This document shows positions 1 to 7,000 of a DNA stretch of 30,975 nucleotides, one piece after another. The number at the start of each line of letters is the position of its first letter. Within the stretch, counting starts at the first letter, position 1. The stretch is from JBGPYB01 sp041493035 (GTDB lineage: Bacteria; Acidobacteriota; Vicinamibacteria; Fen-336): contig JBGPYB010000041.1 in assembly GCA_041493035.1 (NCBI GenBank), positions 1 through 30,975 of the forward strand, written 5' to 3'. The notes beneath the pieces are model-generated. The model did no database searches. It was given only the letters and a program-made list of their open reading frames with translations, and was not told where the DNA came from. The position numbers and the translations under genes were made by a program.

Positions 1-1182
1 CTTGTCATGGCGCGCCGCGGGGTTTGTGACGTCGTTGGCCCCGATGACGAGGGCGACGTCGGTCTGGGGGAACTCGGGGTTGGCATCCTCCATCTCGAGG
101 AGCTTGTCGTACGGCACGTCGGCCTCGGCCAGGAGGACGTTCATGTGTCCCGGCATCCGGCCTGCCACCGGGTGGATCGCGAAACGGACGTTCACCCCGC
201 GCTTTCCCAGGAGATCGGTCAGCTCGCGGACCTTGTGCTGCGCCTGGGCCACCGCCATGCCATAGCCCGGGACCACGATCACCGAGGTCGCCACGTCGAG
301 TATGGCCGCGGCCTCCTCGGGCGTCGCGCTCCGGACGGTGCGCTTCTCGGCCTGGGCGGTCTCCTGCTGCTGGACCTGGCCGAAGGCGCCGAACAGGACG
401 GTGGTGAAGGACCTGTTCATCGCCTTGCACATGATGATGGACAGGATGAGCCCCGAGGAGCCGTCGAGGGAGCCGGCGATGATCAGCAGCTTGTTGTCCA
501 GAACGAAGCCCATGGCCGCGGCCGCGAGGCCCGCGTAGGAGTTGAGGAGCGAGATGACCGTCGGCATGTCGGCGCCGCCGATGGGAAGGATGAGGATGAC
601 CCCGAAGACCATGGCCAGCAGCGCCATGATCGGGAAGAGAACCGTCATTCCTGGGTGAACGACCAGATAGACGGCGAGCCCGGCGGCCGCCGTAAGGACG
701 GCGAGATTGATGACGTTCTGGAACGGGTATGTCATCGGGCGCGTCGGCAGCAGCTCCTGGAGCTTGCCGAAGGCCATGAGGCTCGCGGTGAAGGTCAGGA
801 ACCCGAGGAGCACTTCCAGGGCGAGGGCCCCCATGGTGAAACGGGGCAGGGCCGGCGTCCGCAGGTAGAACTCCGCCGTGCCGACGAGGGCGGCCGCAAG
901 GGCGCCGAAGGCGTGAGAGAGGGCGGTCCGCTGCGGGACCGCCGTCATCGGCATCATGGCCATCGGGACGCCGATGACCGTGCCGAGGACGAAGGCCACG
1001 GCGATCCACCGGTAGCTGACGATCTCGGGGGAGAGGAGGGTCCCGCCGATCGCGAGAGCCATCCCCAGGACACCGACGGCGACGCCCCTCCTTGCCGTCG
1101 GAACCGAAGAGAGCCACTTCAGGGCGAGGATGAACGCCGCCGCCGCCGCGACGTAGGCCAGCTGGAGAAGCGTGTCGTTCAC
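1..1182 (-). CDS. pntB: NAD(P) transhydrogenase subunit beta, 3' end cut off by window edge
   Basis: Membrane and NADP(H)-binding subunit of the proton-translocating transhydrogenase, which moves hydride between NADH and NADP+ using the proton gradient. Translated from the GTG at 1182 it begins MNDTLLQLAYVAAAAAFILA and continues through many hydrophobic helices. It contains the conserved stretches IGGADMPTVISLLNSYAGLA and DNKLLIIAGSLDGSSGLILS typical of PntB. The soluble NADP domain begins around residue 290 with VIVVPGYGMAVAQAQ and includes FAIHPVAGRMPGHMNVLLAE. The window stops after codon 394, in the region of ALVIGANDVTNPAA. About 70 C-terminal residues are missing compared with the usual length of about 460. 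The GTGA overlap with the upstream pntAB gene fixes the start and implies translational coupling. Family assignment is very secure. Confidence 0.95.
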   Translation of the reverse strand, partial: MNDTLLQLAYVAAAAAFILALKWLSSVPTARRGVAVGVLGMALAIGGTLLSPEIVSYRWIAVAFVLGTVIGVPMAMMPMTAVPQRTALSHAFGALAAALVGTAEFYLRTPALPRFTMGALALEVLLGFLTFTASLMAFGKLQELLPTRPMTYPFQNVINLAVLTAAAGLAVYLVVHPGMTVLFPIMALLAMVFGVILILPIGGADMPTVISLLNSYAGLAAAAMGFVLDNKLLIIAGSLDGSSGLILSIIMCKAMNRSFTTVLFGAFGQVQQQETAQAEKRTVRSATPEEAAAILDVATSVIVVPGYGMAVAQAQHKVRELTDLLGKRGVNVRFAIHPVAGRMPGHMNVLLAEADVPYDKLLEMEDANPEFPQTDVALVIGANDVTNPAARHDK

Positions 1183-1475
1183 GGCTTCCCGGAGCCCCGC
1201 TTCTTGAACATCTTCACCATGCGGTAGGTGATGAGGTAGCCCCCGACGACGTTGATCATCGACGCGGTCACGGCCACGGTCCCCAGCCAGGTGCTGAGGG
1301 TGGTCTCCTGGCGCCCCGCGATCACGATGGACCCGACCACCGCGATGGCGGAGATCGCGTTGGTCAAGGACATGAGGGGCGTGTGGAGGAGCGGCGAGAC
1401 ACGCCTGATCACCTCGAGACCGACGAAGGTCGCGAGGAGCAGGATGAAGAGCTGGGATACGAAGTCGGCGGTCAC
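1179..1475 (-). CDS. pntAB: NAD(P) transhydrogenase subunit alpha part 2 (membrane segment)
   Basis: Small 98-residue membrane subunit (alpha-2) of the three-polypeptide transhydrogenase, as in Rhodospirillum rubrum. It shows three hydrophobic helices, roughly residues 6-25, 36-54 and 64-84, and ends with a basic tail (KMFKKRGSGKP). The family hallmark is visible in PLLHTPLMSLTNAISAIAVV and in the later INVVGGYLITYRMVKMF. It overlaps pntB by 4 nt. The NAD-binding alpha-1 subunit gene (pntAA), which normally precedes it, is not here: the next gene upstream is an amino-acid permease that ends 12 nt before this start. The complete enzyme would need alpha-1 from another locus. Confidence 0.93.
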   Translation of the reverse strand: MTADFVSQLFILLLATFVGLEVIRRVSPLLHTPLMSLTNAISAIAVVGSIVIAGRQETTLSTWLGTVAVTASMINVVGGYLITYRMVKMFKKRGSGKP

Positions 1476-1487
1476 CCTCGGCCTTCC

Positions 1488-2990
1488 CTAGCGGCCAGCT
1501 TCCTTGGCCCGCATCTTCGCCATGACGCTGTGCTTCCGTCCGTAGCTGAAATAGATGATGAGACCCAGGAGCAGCCACCCGAAGAGGCGGTACCAGTTCT
1601 CGGGCCCGAGGGAAAACATGAGCATCAGGCAAGTGAAGATCCCGGCGATCGGCACGAAAGGCACGAGCGGCGCCCGGAACGGGCGCTCGGCCTCGGGATG
1701 CTTGGACCGCATGATCAGGACGGCAGCGCATACGACGACGAACGCGAAGAGGGTGCCGATGTTCGTCAGCTCCGCGAGCACCCGGATCGGCAAGAGCGCT
1801 CCCCCCAACATCACGAAGCCCCCCGTCAAGAGGGTCGACTTCCAAGGCGTCCGATACTTTTCGTGGATCGCGCCAAAGAAGCTGGTGGGCACCAACCCGT
1901 CGCGCGCCATCGCCAACCAGACCCGGGGTTGGCTCAGCATCATGACGAGCAGGACCGAGGTGATCCCGGCGATGGCGCCGACAGACACCAGGACCTGGGC
2001 CCAGGGCAGGCCAGCCTGGGCGAAAGCGTTGGAAACGGGCGCCTTGATGTCGATCTTGTCGTACCGGACCATGCCTGTCAGCACCGCCGCGACGACGATA
2101 TAGAGGATGGTGCAGATGATCAGCGAAGACACTATGGCGATGGGAACATCCCGATTGGGCCGACGTGCCTCCTCGGCATGGGTGGAAATGGCGTCGAAGC
2201 CGATGTACGCGAAGAAAATGATCGCGGCGCCTGCCAGGACGCCGACTGGCGCGCCGCTCGGAGACGTCTGTCCCAGAATGGGCCTCCCGAAGAAGCTCAA
2301 CCCGGAGTAGCCATAAGGAGCGAAGGGGTGGTAGTTCGCCGGGTGGACGTAGAACACGCCGACAGCAATCACGAACAGGACCACCACGAGCTTGATCACG
2401 ACCATGGTCGTGTTGAAGCTTGCGCTCTCACGGATGCCAACCACCAGAATCCACGTCACCGCAGCGGCGATGAGCACGGCCGGAAGGTTCAGAAAGGTGC
2501 CCGTGGCCACGAAACCGGTGCTCGGGTCGAAGTCGAAGGGTGCGCTGCCCCACGCCTGCGGCCAATGGATGCCCAGAACGCCGATGAAGTCCTGAAAGTA
2601 GGCCGACCAGCCCTGCGAAACCGCCGCAGAAGCGACCGCATACTCGAGTATCAGGTCCCAACCGATGATCCAGGCGAACAGCTCACCCAGCGTGGCGTAG
2701 GCGTAGGTGTAAGCCGAACCGGCGACCGGGGTCATCGACGCGAACTCCGCGTAACACAGCGCCGCGAAGACGCAGGCGATGCCGGCGACGACGAAGGAGA
2801 GCACGAGCGCCGGTCCGGCCTTGTCATGAGCCGCGACGCCGGTCAGAACGAAAATGCCGGTGCCGATGATGGCCCCCACGCCCAGGCTCGTGAGCTGCAC
2901 GGGGCCCAGGACGCGGCGCAGGCGATTCTCGCCCTTGGCCTCTTCCAGCAGGAGGCTCAGCGGCTTTCGAGCGAAGAGTGGACTGCCCAC
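1488..2990 (-). CDS. APC-superfamily amino acid permease (cationic amino acid transporter-like)
   Basis: Inner-membrane secondary transporter of 500 residues, expected to have 12-14 helices. The N-terminal motif LTSLGVGAIIGTGIFVLTG is the APC signature in helix 1 (the GxG substrate-binding break). GPALVLSFVVAGIACVFAAL and ALCYAEFASMTPVAGSAYTY follow, as in YfnA/CAT-type permeases, and FFAYIGFDAISTHAEEARRP is the conserved helix 6 region. The start is a GTG at 2990 preceded by AAAGGA with 8 nt spacing. Likely substrates are amino acids such as arginine, lysine or branched/neutral ones; the sequence does not decide which. It lies 12 nt upstream of pntAB on the same strand and may be co-transcribed with it, though no functional link is obvious. 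A candidate promoter lies just upstream. Confidence 0.9.
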   Translation of the reverse strand: MGSPLFARKPLSLLLEEAKGENRLRRVLGPVQLTSLGVGAIIGTGIFVLTGVAAHDKAGPALVLSFVVAGIACVFAALCYAEFASMTPVAGSAYTYAYATLGELFAWIIGWDLILEYAVASAAVSQGWSAYFQDFIGVLGIHWPQAWGSAPFDFDPSTGFVATGTFLNLPAVLIAAAVTWILVVGIRESASFNTTMVVIKLVVVLFVIAVGVFYVHPANYHPFAPYGYSGLSFFGRPILGQTSPSGAPVGVLAGAAIIFFAYIGFDAISTHAEEARRPNRDVPIAIVSSLIICTILYIVVAAVLTGMVRYDKIDIKAPVSNAFAQAGLPWAQVLVSVGAIAGITSVLLVMMLSQPRVWLAMARDGLVPTSFFGAIHEKYRTPWKSTLLTGGFVMLGGALLPIRVLAELTNIGTLFAFVVVCAAVLIMRSKHPEAERPFRAPLVPFVPIAGIFTCLMLMFSLGPENWYRLFGWLLLGLIIYFSYGRKHSVMAKMRAKEAGR

Positions 2991-3032
2991 GCTTACCGTC
3001 CTTTCCAGAGTGCGATCGCGAAAGTGGGGCCA

Positions 3033-3060
3033 GGATTAGGTAATCGAGCGCAAAAGTCAA
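3033..3060 (-). promoter_or_regulatory. Putative sigma70-like promoter of the amino acid permease
   Basis: On the minus strand TTGACT (positions 3055-3060) is followed after 16 nt by TAATCC (3033-3038), about 42 nt upstream of the GTG start at 2990. The -35 box matches the consensus at 5 of 6 positions but the -10 is weak, so this is only a candidate. The -35 box directly abuts the hairpin at 3061-3093. Confidence 0.35.
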
Positions 3061-3093
3061 TCGGCCGAACCGGCGTTGTGCCGGCTCGGCCGA
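3061..3093 (-). terminator. Hairpin terminator downstream of the BON-domain gene
   Basis: The inverted repeat TCGGCCGAACCGGC / GCCGGCTCGGCCGA has a 14-bp stem with one A/G difference (a G-U pair in RNA on one strand) and a 5-nt loop. It starts 22 nt after the BON gene stop on the minus strand and is followed there by a short T-containing run (TTGACTTTTG). It fits an intrinsic terminator with a weak U-tract. Confidence 0.6.
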
Positions 3094-3115
3094 GGTGCGA
3101 GGGGACTGCTTGTCG

Positions 3116-3937
3116 TCAGATCTCGATGGAAGCGCCGGGCGTGCTGGGGGCCTTGGGCTGGCGGTCGCCGGCCGGCGGCTCGCCGTCCACCTGGATCCGA
3201 TTGTCGACGTCGAAAGCCAGGGTCTGTCGGGCGATGTTGCCGATGACCTGCTGCTCGACGTGGCTGTTGACGTAGCCGGTGAGGGTGATCTTCCCCTTGT
3301 CGACCACGATCCGCACGGGCGGCACGGCGGTGTCCGCGAAGCTCGACAGGATCGCGCTGCCGCCCCCGTAGATCTGGCGATAGAGCTGGCGCCGCAGGCC
3401 CGCGTCGAAGGAGGAGAGGCTCTGGACGGACATCTCGTCCCTCACCTCGCGCACGCCGGGGATCCGGGTGACCGCGTCCTCGACGCCGTCCTTCTTCCAC
3501 GGCTGCTGCATCGACCCGCGGAGGACGACGACCCCGTTCTCGACGCCGTACTCGACGCTGTCGAAGACCGTGAGGTTGGGGTACCTGAGAACGGCGGCGC
3601 GCACGGCCTTGCGGATGTCCGCATCGGGACGCTCCTCGGGAACCACTTGAATGCGGTTCTCGACGATCTTCGATTCCTTGCGCGCCTGCTTCAGGGCTTC
3701 GCGCTGCGCCGCCACGGTGGTCACCGCACCGGTGAGCGTCACTTTCCCGCTTGTCACCGAGGCGGTGATCTCACCCTCCTGGGCAAGCTTCCTTTTTTCG
3801 AGGCGGGCCTCGATCTTCCTCTGGATGGACGCGTCATCACGATCCATGGCGCGGGCCGGGAGCGCCGCGCCGAGAAGGACGGTCGCCGCCAGGCCCACGA
3901 AGAGCCGGCCCTGGAACTGGAGTGCGGTCTTCTTCAT
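3116..3937 (-). CDS. Exported protein with three BON domains
   Basis: Predicted periplasmic protein of 273 residues. The start at 3937 is chosen because the gene then begins MKKTALQFQGRLFVG, a normal signal peptide ending near LPARA (about residue 30), and has AGGGAG as ribosome site. A further in-frame upstream ATG would put a charged extension before the signal. Three BON (OsmY-like) domains follow, roughly residues 31-98, 103-170 and 177-255. Each has the alpha-helix plus GKVTLTGAV / GVVVLRGSM / GKITLTGYV strand pattern. BON proteins bind phospholipid or stabilise the envelope under stress; which applies here is not shown. The C-tail is proline-rich. A hairpin terminator follows. Confidence 0.85.
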   Translation of the reverse strand: MKKTALQFQGRLFVGLAATVLLGAALPARAMDRDDASIQRKIEARLEKRKLAQEGEITASVTSGKVTLTGAVTTVAAQREALKQARKESKIVENRIQVVPEERPDADIRKAVRAAVLRYPNLTVFDSVEYGVENGVVVLRGSMQQPWKKDGVEDAVTRIPGVREVRDEMSVQSLSSFDAGLRRQLYRQIYGGGSAILSSFADTAVPPVRIVVDKGKITLTGYVNSHVEQQVIGNIARQTLAFDVDNRIQVDGEPPAGDRQPKAPSTPGASIEI

Positions 3938-4089
3938 ATGGACTCTCCCTCGCTCTCGAGGCCGCTTGCCCCCGTACTGGCCTCGCACTCTCTACGGGAG
4001 CAAAGGCCTTGCCAGATCGGGCAGGAGTACAAGTGCTTGAATCGACGCGGCTTCACATCCGTTGACAGTCGCGAACTGTCCTCGCGCGG

Positions 4090-4533
4090 CTACAGGTCCC
4101 GAAGAATCTCCTCGGGGTGGCTGGCGGCGTTGACCTTCGGGTAAGTCCTCTTGACGCGCCCCTCGGCGTCGATGAGATAGCTGACCCTCTTGGCGTACTC
4201 CGCGCTCGCGTCGTCGGCCGCTCCGTAGGCGATCCCGACGACGCGGTCGGTGTCGCAGAGCAGCGGAAAATCGAAAGAGAACTTCCGGGCGAAGGCGGCG
4301 TTGTCGGGGATCGTATCGAAGCTCACCCCGAGGATACGCACGCCCTTCTCTCCGTAGGCCTTGAAGTGATCGCGAAAGCCGCACCCTTCGGCCGTGCAAC
4401 CGGGCGTATCGGCCTTCGGGTAGAACCAAAGGACCAGAGGGCGGCCCCGGTAGTCCGAGAGACGCACGGTCTTCCCCGTGTGGTCGGGGACCGCGAAGTC
4501 GGGAGCCGGTACTCCGGGTTCGAGCATGGGCAT
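4090..4533 (-). CDS. bcp: Thioredoxin-dependent peroxiredoxin, Bcp/PrxQ type
   Basis: Cytoplasmic thiol peroxidase that reduces hydrogen peroxide and organic hydroperoxides with thioredoxin. At 147 residues it is of normal family length. The active-site motif PKADTPGCTAEGCGFRD carries the peroxidatic cysteine C46 and a second cysteine C51 five residues later, the intramolecular disulfide layout of alpha-type Bcp/PrxQ. LVLWFYPKADTPGCT and GVSFDTIPDNAAFARKF are further family blocks. There is no Shine-Dalgarno sequence. A perfect TATAAT lies 9 nt before the ATG, so the mRNA is probably leaderless. It is divergent from the SDR gene across only 58 nt. A short palindrome (4064-4080) follows the stop and might serve as a weak terminator. 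Confidence 0.93.
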   Translation of the reverse strand: MPMLEPGVPAPDFAVPDHTGKTVRLSDYRGRPLVLWFYPKADTPGCTAEGCGFRDHFKAYGEKGVRILGVSFDTIPDNAAFARKFSFDFPLLCDTDRVVGIAYGAADDASAEYAKRVSYLIDAEGRVKRTYPKVNAASHPEEILRDL

Positions 4534-4542
4534 GGTGGCGGA

Positions 4543-4548
4543 ATTATA
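4543..4548 (-). promoter_or_regulatory. -10 box of the peroxiredoxin gene (leaderless type)
   Basis: A perfect TATAAT on the minus strand ends 9 nt before the ATG of the peroxiredoxin. Transcription would begin at or just before the start codon. No good -35 hexamer is visible at 17 nt spacing. Confidence 0.6.
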
Positions 4549-4553
4549 GGCCC

Positions 4554-4582
4554 TTGCCGAGAAGGTCGAGATCGTTTATGTT
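4554..4582 (+). promoter_or_regulatory. Promoter of the SDR-led catabolic operon (leaderless type)
   Basis: TTGCCG (4554-4559), 17-nt spacer, TATGTT (4577-4582), then 9 nt to the ATG at 4592. Both hexamers match 4 of 6 consensus positions with ideal spacing. The 9-nt gap has no ribosome site, so the transcript is expected to start at or almost at the ATG. Confidence 0.5.
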
Positions 4583-4591
4583 TCAACGATC

Positions 4592-5365
4592 ATGAGCCTC
4601 GCCGGACGCCGAGCCCTGGTGACCGGAGGCGGGCGAGGGATCGGCCGCGCCGTCGCCCTGCGACTGGCCCGGGGCGGTGCCACAGTGGCCGTGGCCTCCC
4701 GGACGCGGGGCGACGTGGACGCGGTGTCGGAAGAGATCCGGGCGCTCGGCGGCTCGTCGCTTCCCCTGGTCGTCGACGTCTCCCGTTCCGAGGACGTCGA
4801 AGGGATGTTCCGAGCGGCGCGAACGGCCATGGGGGGCGTCGACATCCTCGTGAGCGGCGCTGGCGTCGCCCTCTCGGTCCCGGTGTCCCGGACCTCCGAC
4901 GACGTGTGGCGCTCCATGATCGAAACGAACCTGAGCGGCGCCTTCTACTGCCTGAGGGAAGCGTTGCCGGAGATGGTCGAGGCAGGCTGGGGTCGCGTCG
5001 TCACTATCGCCTCCATCGCGGGGAAGAGTGGCCACCCCTACATCGCGGCCTATGCGGCGAGCAAGCACGGCGTCCTCGGCCTGACGAAGTGCGCCGCCCT
5101 GGAGGTCGCCGACAAGGGCGTCACCGTCAACGCAGTTTGCCCCGGCTACGTGGACACGCCAATGACCGACGCCTCGGTGGCCCGAATCGTCGAGAAAACC
5201 GGCAGGCCCGGGGCGGAAGTGCGGCGCCACCTCGAAGAGATGAGCCCCCAGAAGAGGCTGATGACCGCCGACGAGGTGGCGGCCCTCGTGGAGTACCTGT
5301 GCGGCGACGAGGCCCGCGGCATCACGGGACAGGCGCTGAATGTCGACGGCGGGACGGTCGTATGA
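4592..5365 (+). CDS. Short-chain dehydrogenase/reductase (3-hydroxyacyl-CoA dehydrogenase-like)
   Basis: NAD(P)-dependent oxidoreductase of 257 residues, a classical SDR. The Rossmann motif TGGGRGIG is at residues 11-18 and the structural motif appears as SGAG at 88-91 (usually NNAG). The catalytic tetrad N113, S141, Y154, K158 is intact (YAASK). The C-terminus GITGQALNVDGGTVV is typical of FabG/3-hydroxybutyrate-dehydrogenase-like enzymes. Serine at residue 36, after the second beta strand, gives no clear coenzyme preference. As first gene of a run with a crotonase and an acyl-CoA dehydrogenase, it likely oxidises a 3-hydroxyacyl-CoA intermediate; this is inferred from context. It overlaps the next gene by 4 nt (ATGA). 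Confidence 0.88.
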   Translation: MSLAGRRALVTGGGRGIGRAVALRLARGGATVAVASRTRGDVDAVSEEIRALGGSSLPLVVDVSRSEDVEGMFRAARTAMGGVDILVSGAGVALSVPVSRTSDDVWRSMIETNLSGAFYCLREALPEMVEAGWGRVVTIASIAGKSGHPYIAAYAASKHGVLGLTKCAALEVADKGVTVNAVCPGYVDTPMTDASVARIVEKTGRPGAEVRRHLEEMSPQKRLMTADEVAALVEYLCGDEARGITGQALNVDGGTVV

Positions 5366-5760
5366 GCCTTCCCCTGACGCCGGTCAACCCCGGCAGCCTC
5401 GCGGAGCCTCGCGGCTACAGCCACGGCATGAGCGGCGCGGGGATCCTGCTCTTTGTCGCGGGGCAGATCGGCTGGGACGGGACCGGGCGGATGGTGTCGA
5501 CAGACTTCGTGGCCCAGTTCACGCAGACGCTGGACAACGTCCTGGCCGTGGTGCGGGAGGCTGGCGGAGAGCCCACGGCCGTCGCGCGGCTCACGATCTA
5601 CGTCACCGACAAGGAACTGTACCGGAGCCGTCTCCAGGAGATCGGCCGCATCTACCGGGAGCGGATGGGACGCCACTATCCGGCCATGGCCCTCGTCGAG
5701 GTGCGCTCGCTTCTCGAGGACGAGGCGCTCGTCGAGATCGAGGCCACGGCCGTCCTGTGA
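5362..5760 (+). CDS. RidA/YjgF-family protein lacking the deaminase arginine
   Basis: A 132-residue RidA-fold protein. RidA enzymes hydrolyse reactive enamine/imine intermediates as trimers. Family blocks are visible: LLFVAGQIGWDGTG (residues 29-42), FTQTLDNVLAVVREAGG (53-69), VARLTIYVTD (74-83) and the C-terminal EALVEIEATAVL. In the canonical motif PARxxVEV the arginine (R105 of E. coli RidA) contacts the substrate carboxylate. Here the motif reads PAMALVEV, with methionine at 109, so imine hydrolysis of the standard type is doubtful and a Rid subgroup of unknown role is likely. The start is fixed by the ATGA overlap with the SDR gene, and the stop overlaps the MarR start. Its place in a catabolic operon suggests handling of an unstable intermediate. 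Confidence 0.85.
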   Translation: MSLPLTPVNPGSLAEPRGYSHGMSGAGILLFVAGQIGWDGTGRMVSTDFVAQFTQTLDNVLAVVREAGGEPTAVARLTIYVTDKELYRSRLQEIGRIYRERMGRHYPAMALVEVRSLLEDEALVEIEATAVL

Positions 5761-6188
5761 GCGATCTGGCCCTCTCGGTCTGGATCCGATTGCTGAAGGC
5801 CCACGGTCTCATGATGCGGGAGGTGCGCCGGCGCGTTCCCGAGAGCCTCACGCTGCCGCAGTTCGACGTTCTCGCACAGCTCGCACGCCACGAGGACGGC
5901 ATGACCCACGGCGACCTGACCCGCGAGCTCCTCGTCACCGCGGGCAACGTCACGGGGATCGTGGACCGCCTCGGAGCCCTCGGCCTCGTCGAACGCCGTC
6001 CCGTTCCCGAGGACCGCAGGGCCGTCAGGGTGCGCCTCACGCAACGGGGCCGCCATGTGACCCAGCGGGCCATCCCGCGCCACAGGAAGGACGTGATGGC
6101 CCTCTTGGGCGGTGTCTCGCAGGGCGACCTGGCGCGACTCCGGGACCTGCTGGGGACGGTGGCTCGAGCGCTCGAGGAGAGCCCGTGA
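5757..6188 (+). CDS. MarR-family transcriptional regulator
   Basis: A 143-residue winged-helix regulator starting at the GTG that overlaps the RidA stop. The winged helix spans about residues 35-105. SLTLPQFDVLAQLARHEDGM is the helix 2-3 region, LLVTAGNVTGIVDRLGALGL the recognition helix, and VERRPVPEDRRAVRVRLTQR the wing with the conserved D-R-R-x-x-x-V pattern. Flanking helices would form the dimer interface. MarR proteins commonly repress aromatic-acid operons and are released by the acid or its CoA ester. Being embedded in the operon between RidA and the crotonase, it is probably autoregulatory. No operator palindrome could be assigned with confidence in the 58-nt divergent promoter region. 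Confidence 0.9.
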   Translation: MSDLALSVWIRLLKAHGLMMREVRRRVPESLTLPQFDVLAQLARHEDGMTHGDLTRELLVTAGNVTGIVDRLGALGLVERRPVPEDRRAVRVRLTQRGRHVTQRAIPRHRKDVMALLGGVSQGDLARLRDLLGTVARALEESP

Positions 6189-7000
6189 CGCCGACTAGCT
6201 TTCGCTTCGCCGAGGCGGATGGCGTCGCCACGATCACCCTCGATCGCCCGGAAGCCCTGAACGCGCTGACGTTCGAGGTCTATCGTGAGCTGACGGAGCT
6301 CTTCACCGACATCGCGAGCCGAGGCAGCCTGCGTGTGGTCGTTCTCACCGGCACGGGCCGTGCCTTCTGCACCGGCGGCGACGTTCGCGAGATCATCGGC
6401 GAGCTCCTGAACCGCGACCCGGCCGCGCTCCGTGATTTCACGCGGATGACCTGCGACCTCGTCTGGGCGATGAGGGCGCTCCCTCAGCCGATCGTCGCGT
6501 CGCTCAACGGGACCGTCGCTGGGGCGGGCGCCGCCATCGCTCTCGCGGCCGACCTTCGGATCGCCTCGGAGAGTTCCAAGATCGGCTTCCTCTTCGTCAA
6601 GGTGGGATTGGCGGGGGCGGACATGGGATCGGCGTATCTGCTGCCCAGGGTGGTCGGCCTGGGGCGCGCCGCGGAACTGCTCATGACGGGCGAGTTCATC
6701 GACGCGAACGAGGCGCACCGCATCGGCCTCTACAATCGCGTGGTGCCGGCAAGCCAGCTCGCGTCGGAGACGCAGGAGATCGCGCGGAAGCTGGCCATGG
6801 GTCCCGCCGCCGGGCTGGCGATGACCAAAGACGCCTTGAATCGCGAGATGCACATGGATCTTCAGGCCGCCCTCGGCCACGAGGCGGCGGTTCAGGCGGA
6901 GCTCATGCGGGGCCCCGATTTCCGAGAAGGCTTCCAAGCCTTCATCGAAAAGCGCGCGCCAAGATTCACGTCGACTCCGCGGAAAGGAGGCAATGGGTGA
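6185..7000 (+). CDS. Enoyl-CoA hydratase/isomerase family protein (crotonase)
   Basis: A 271-residue crotonase starting at the GTG that overlaps the MarR stop; this start gives a standard N-terminus, FRFAEADGVATITLDRPEAL. Oxyanion-hole segments are GRAFCTGGDVREI (about residues 59-71) and ASLNGTVAGAGAAIALAADL (about 104-123). The region holding the catalytic acids reads VGLAGADMGSAYLLPR. It lacks the glutamate of classic hydratases at the first position but carries an aspartate, as in several ring-acyl-CoA crotonases, so hydration, isomerisation or ring cleavage are all possible. The last codons contain the strong ribosome site of the following acyl-CoA dehydrogenase. Role in beta-oxidation-like processing is inferred from neighbours. 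Confidence 0.88.
   Translation: MTPTSFRFAEADGVATITLDRPEALNALTFEVYRELTELFTDIASRGSLRVVVLTGTGRAFCTGGDVREIIGELLNRDPAALRDFTRMTCDLVWAMRALPQPIVASLNGTVAGAGAAIALAADLRIASESSKIGFLFVKVGLAGADMGSAYLLPRVVGLGRAAELLMTGEFIDANEAHRIGLYNRVVPASQLASETQEIARKLAMGPAAGLAMTKDALNREMHMDLQAALGHEAAVQAELMRGPDFREGFQAFIEKRAPRFTSTPRKGGNG

Noticed and set aside
5..1117. A 370-codon minus-strand frame over pntB in another phase
   Set aside because: The phase starting at GTG 1182 gives a clear PntB protein; the other is an Arg/Pro-rich shadow.
1383..3275. A 630-codon plus-strand frame opposite the amino-acid permease
   Set aside because: The permease on the other strand has clear APC motifs; the plus frame is low-complexity (Asp/Arg/His/Glu-rich) with no recognisable domain.
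4064..4080. GACAGTCGCGAACTGTC palindrome as an operator
   Set aside because: It lies downstream of the peroxiredoxin stop and over 120 nt from the next start, has only 6-bp arms, and has no second copy nearby.
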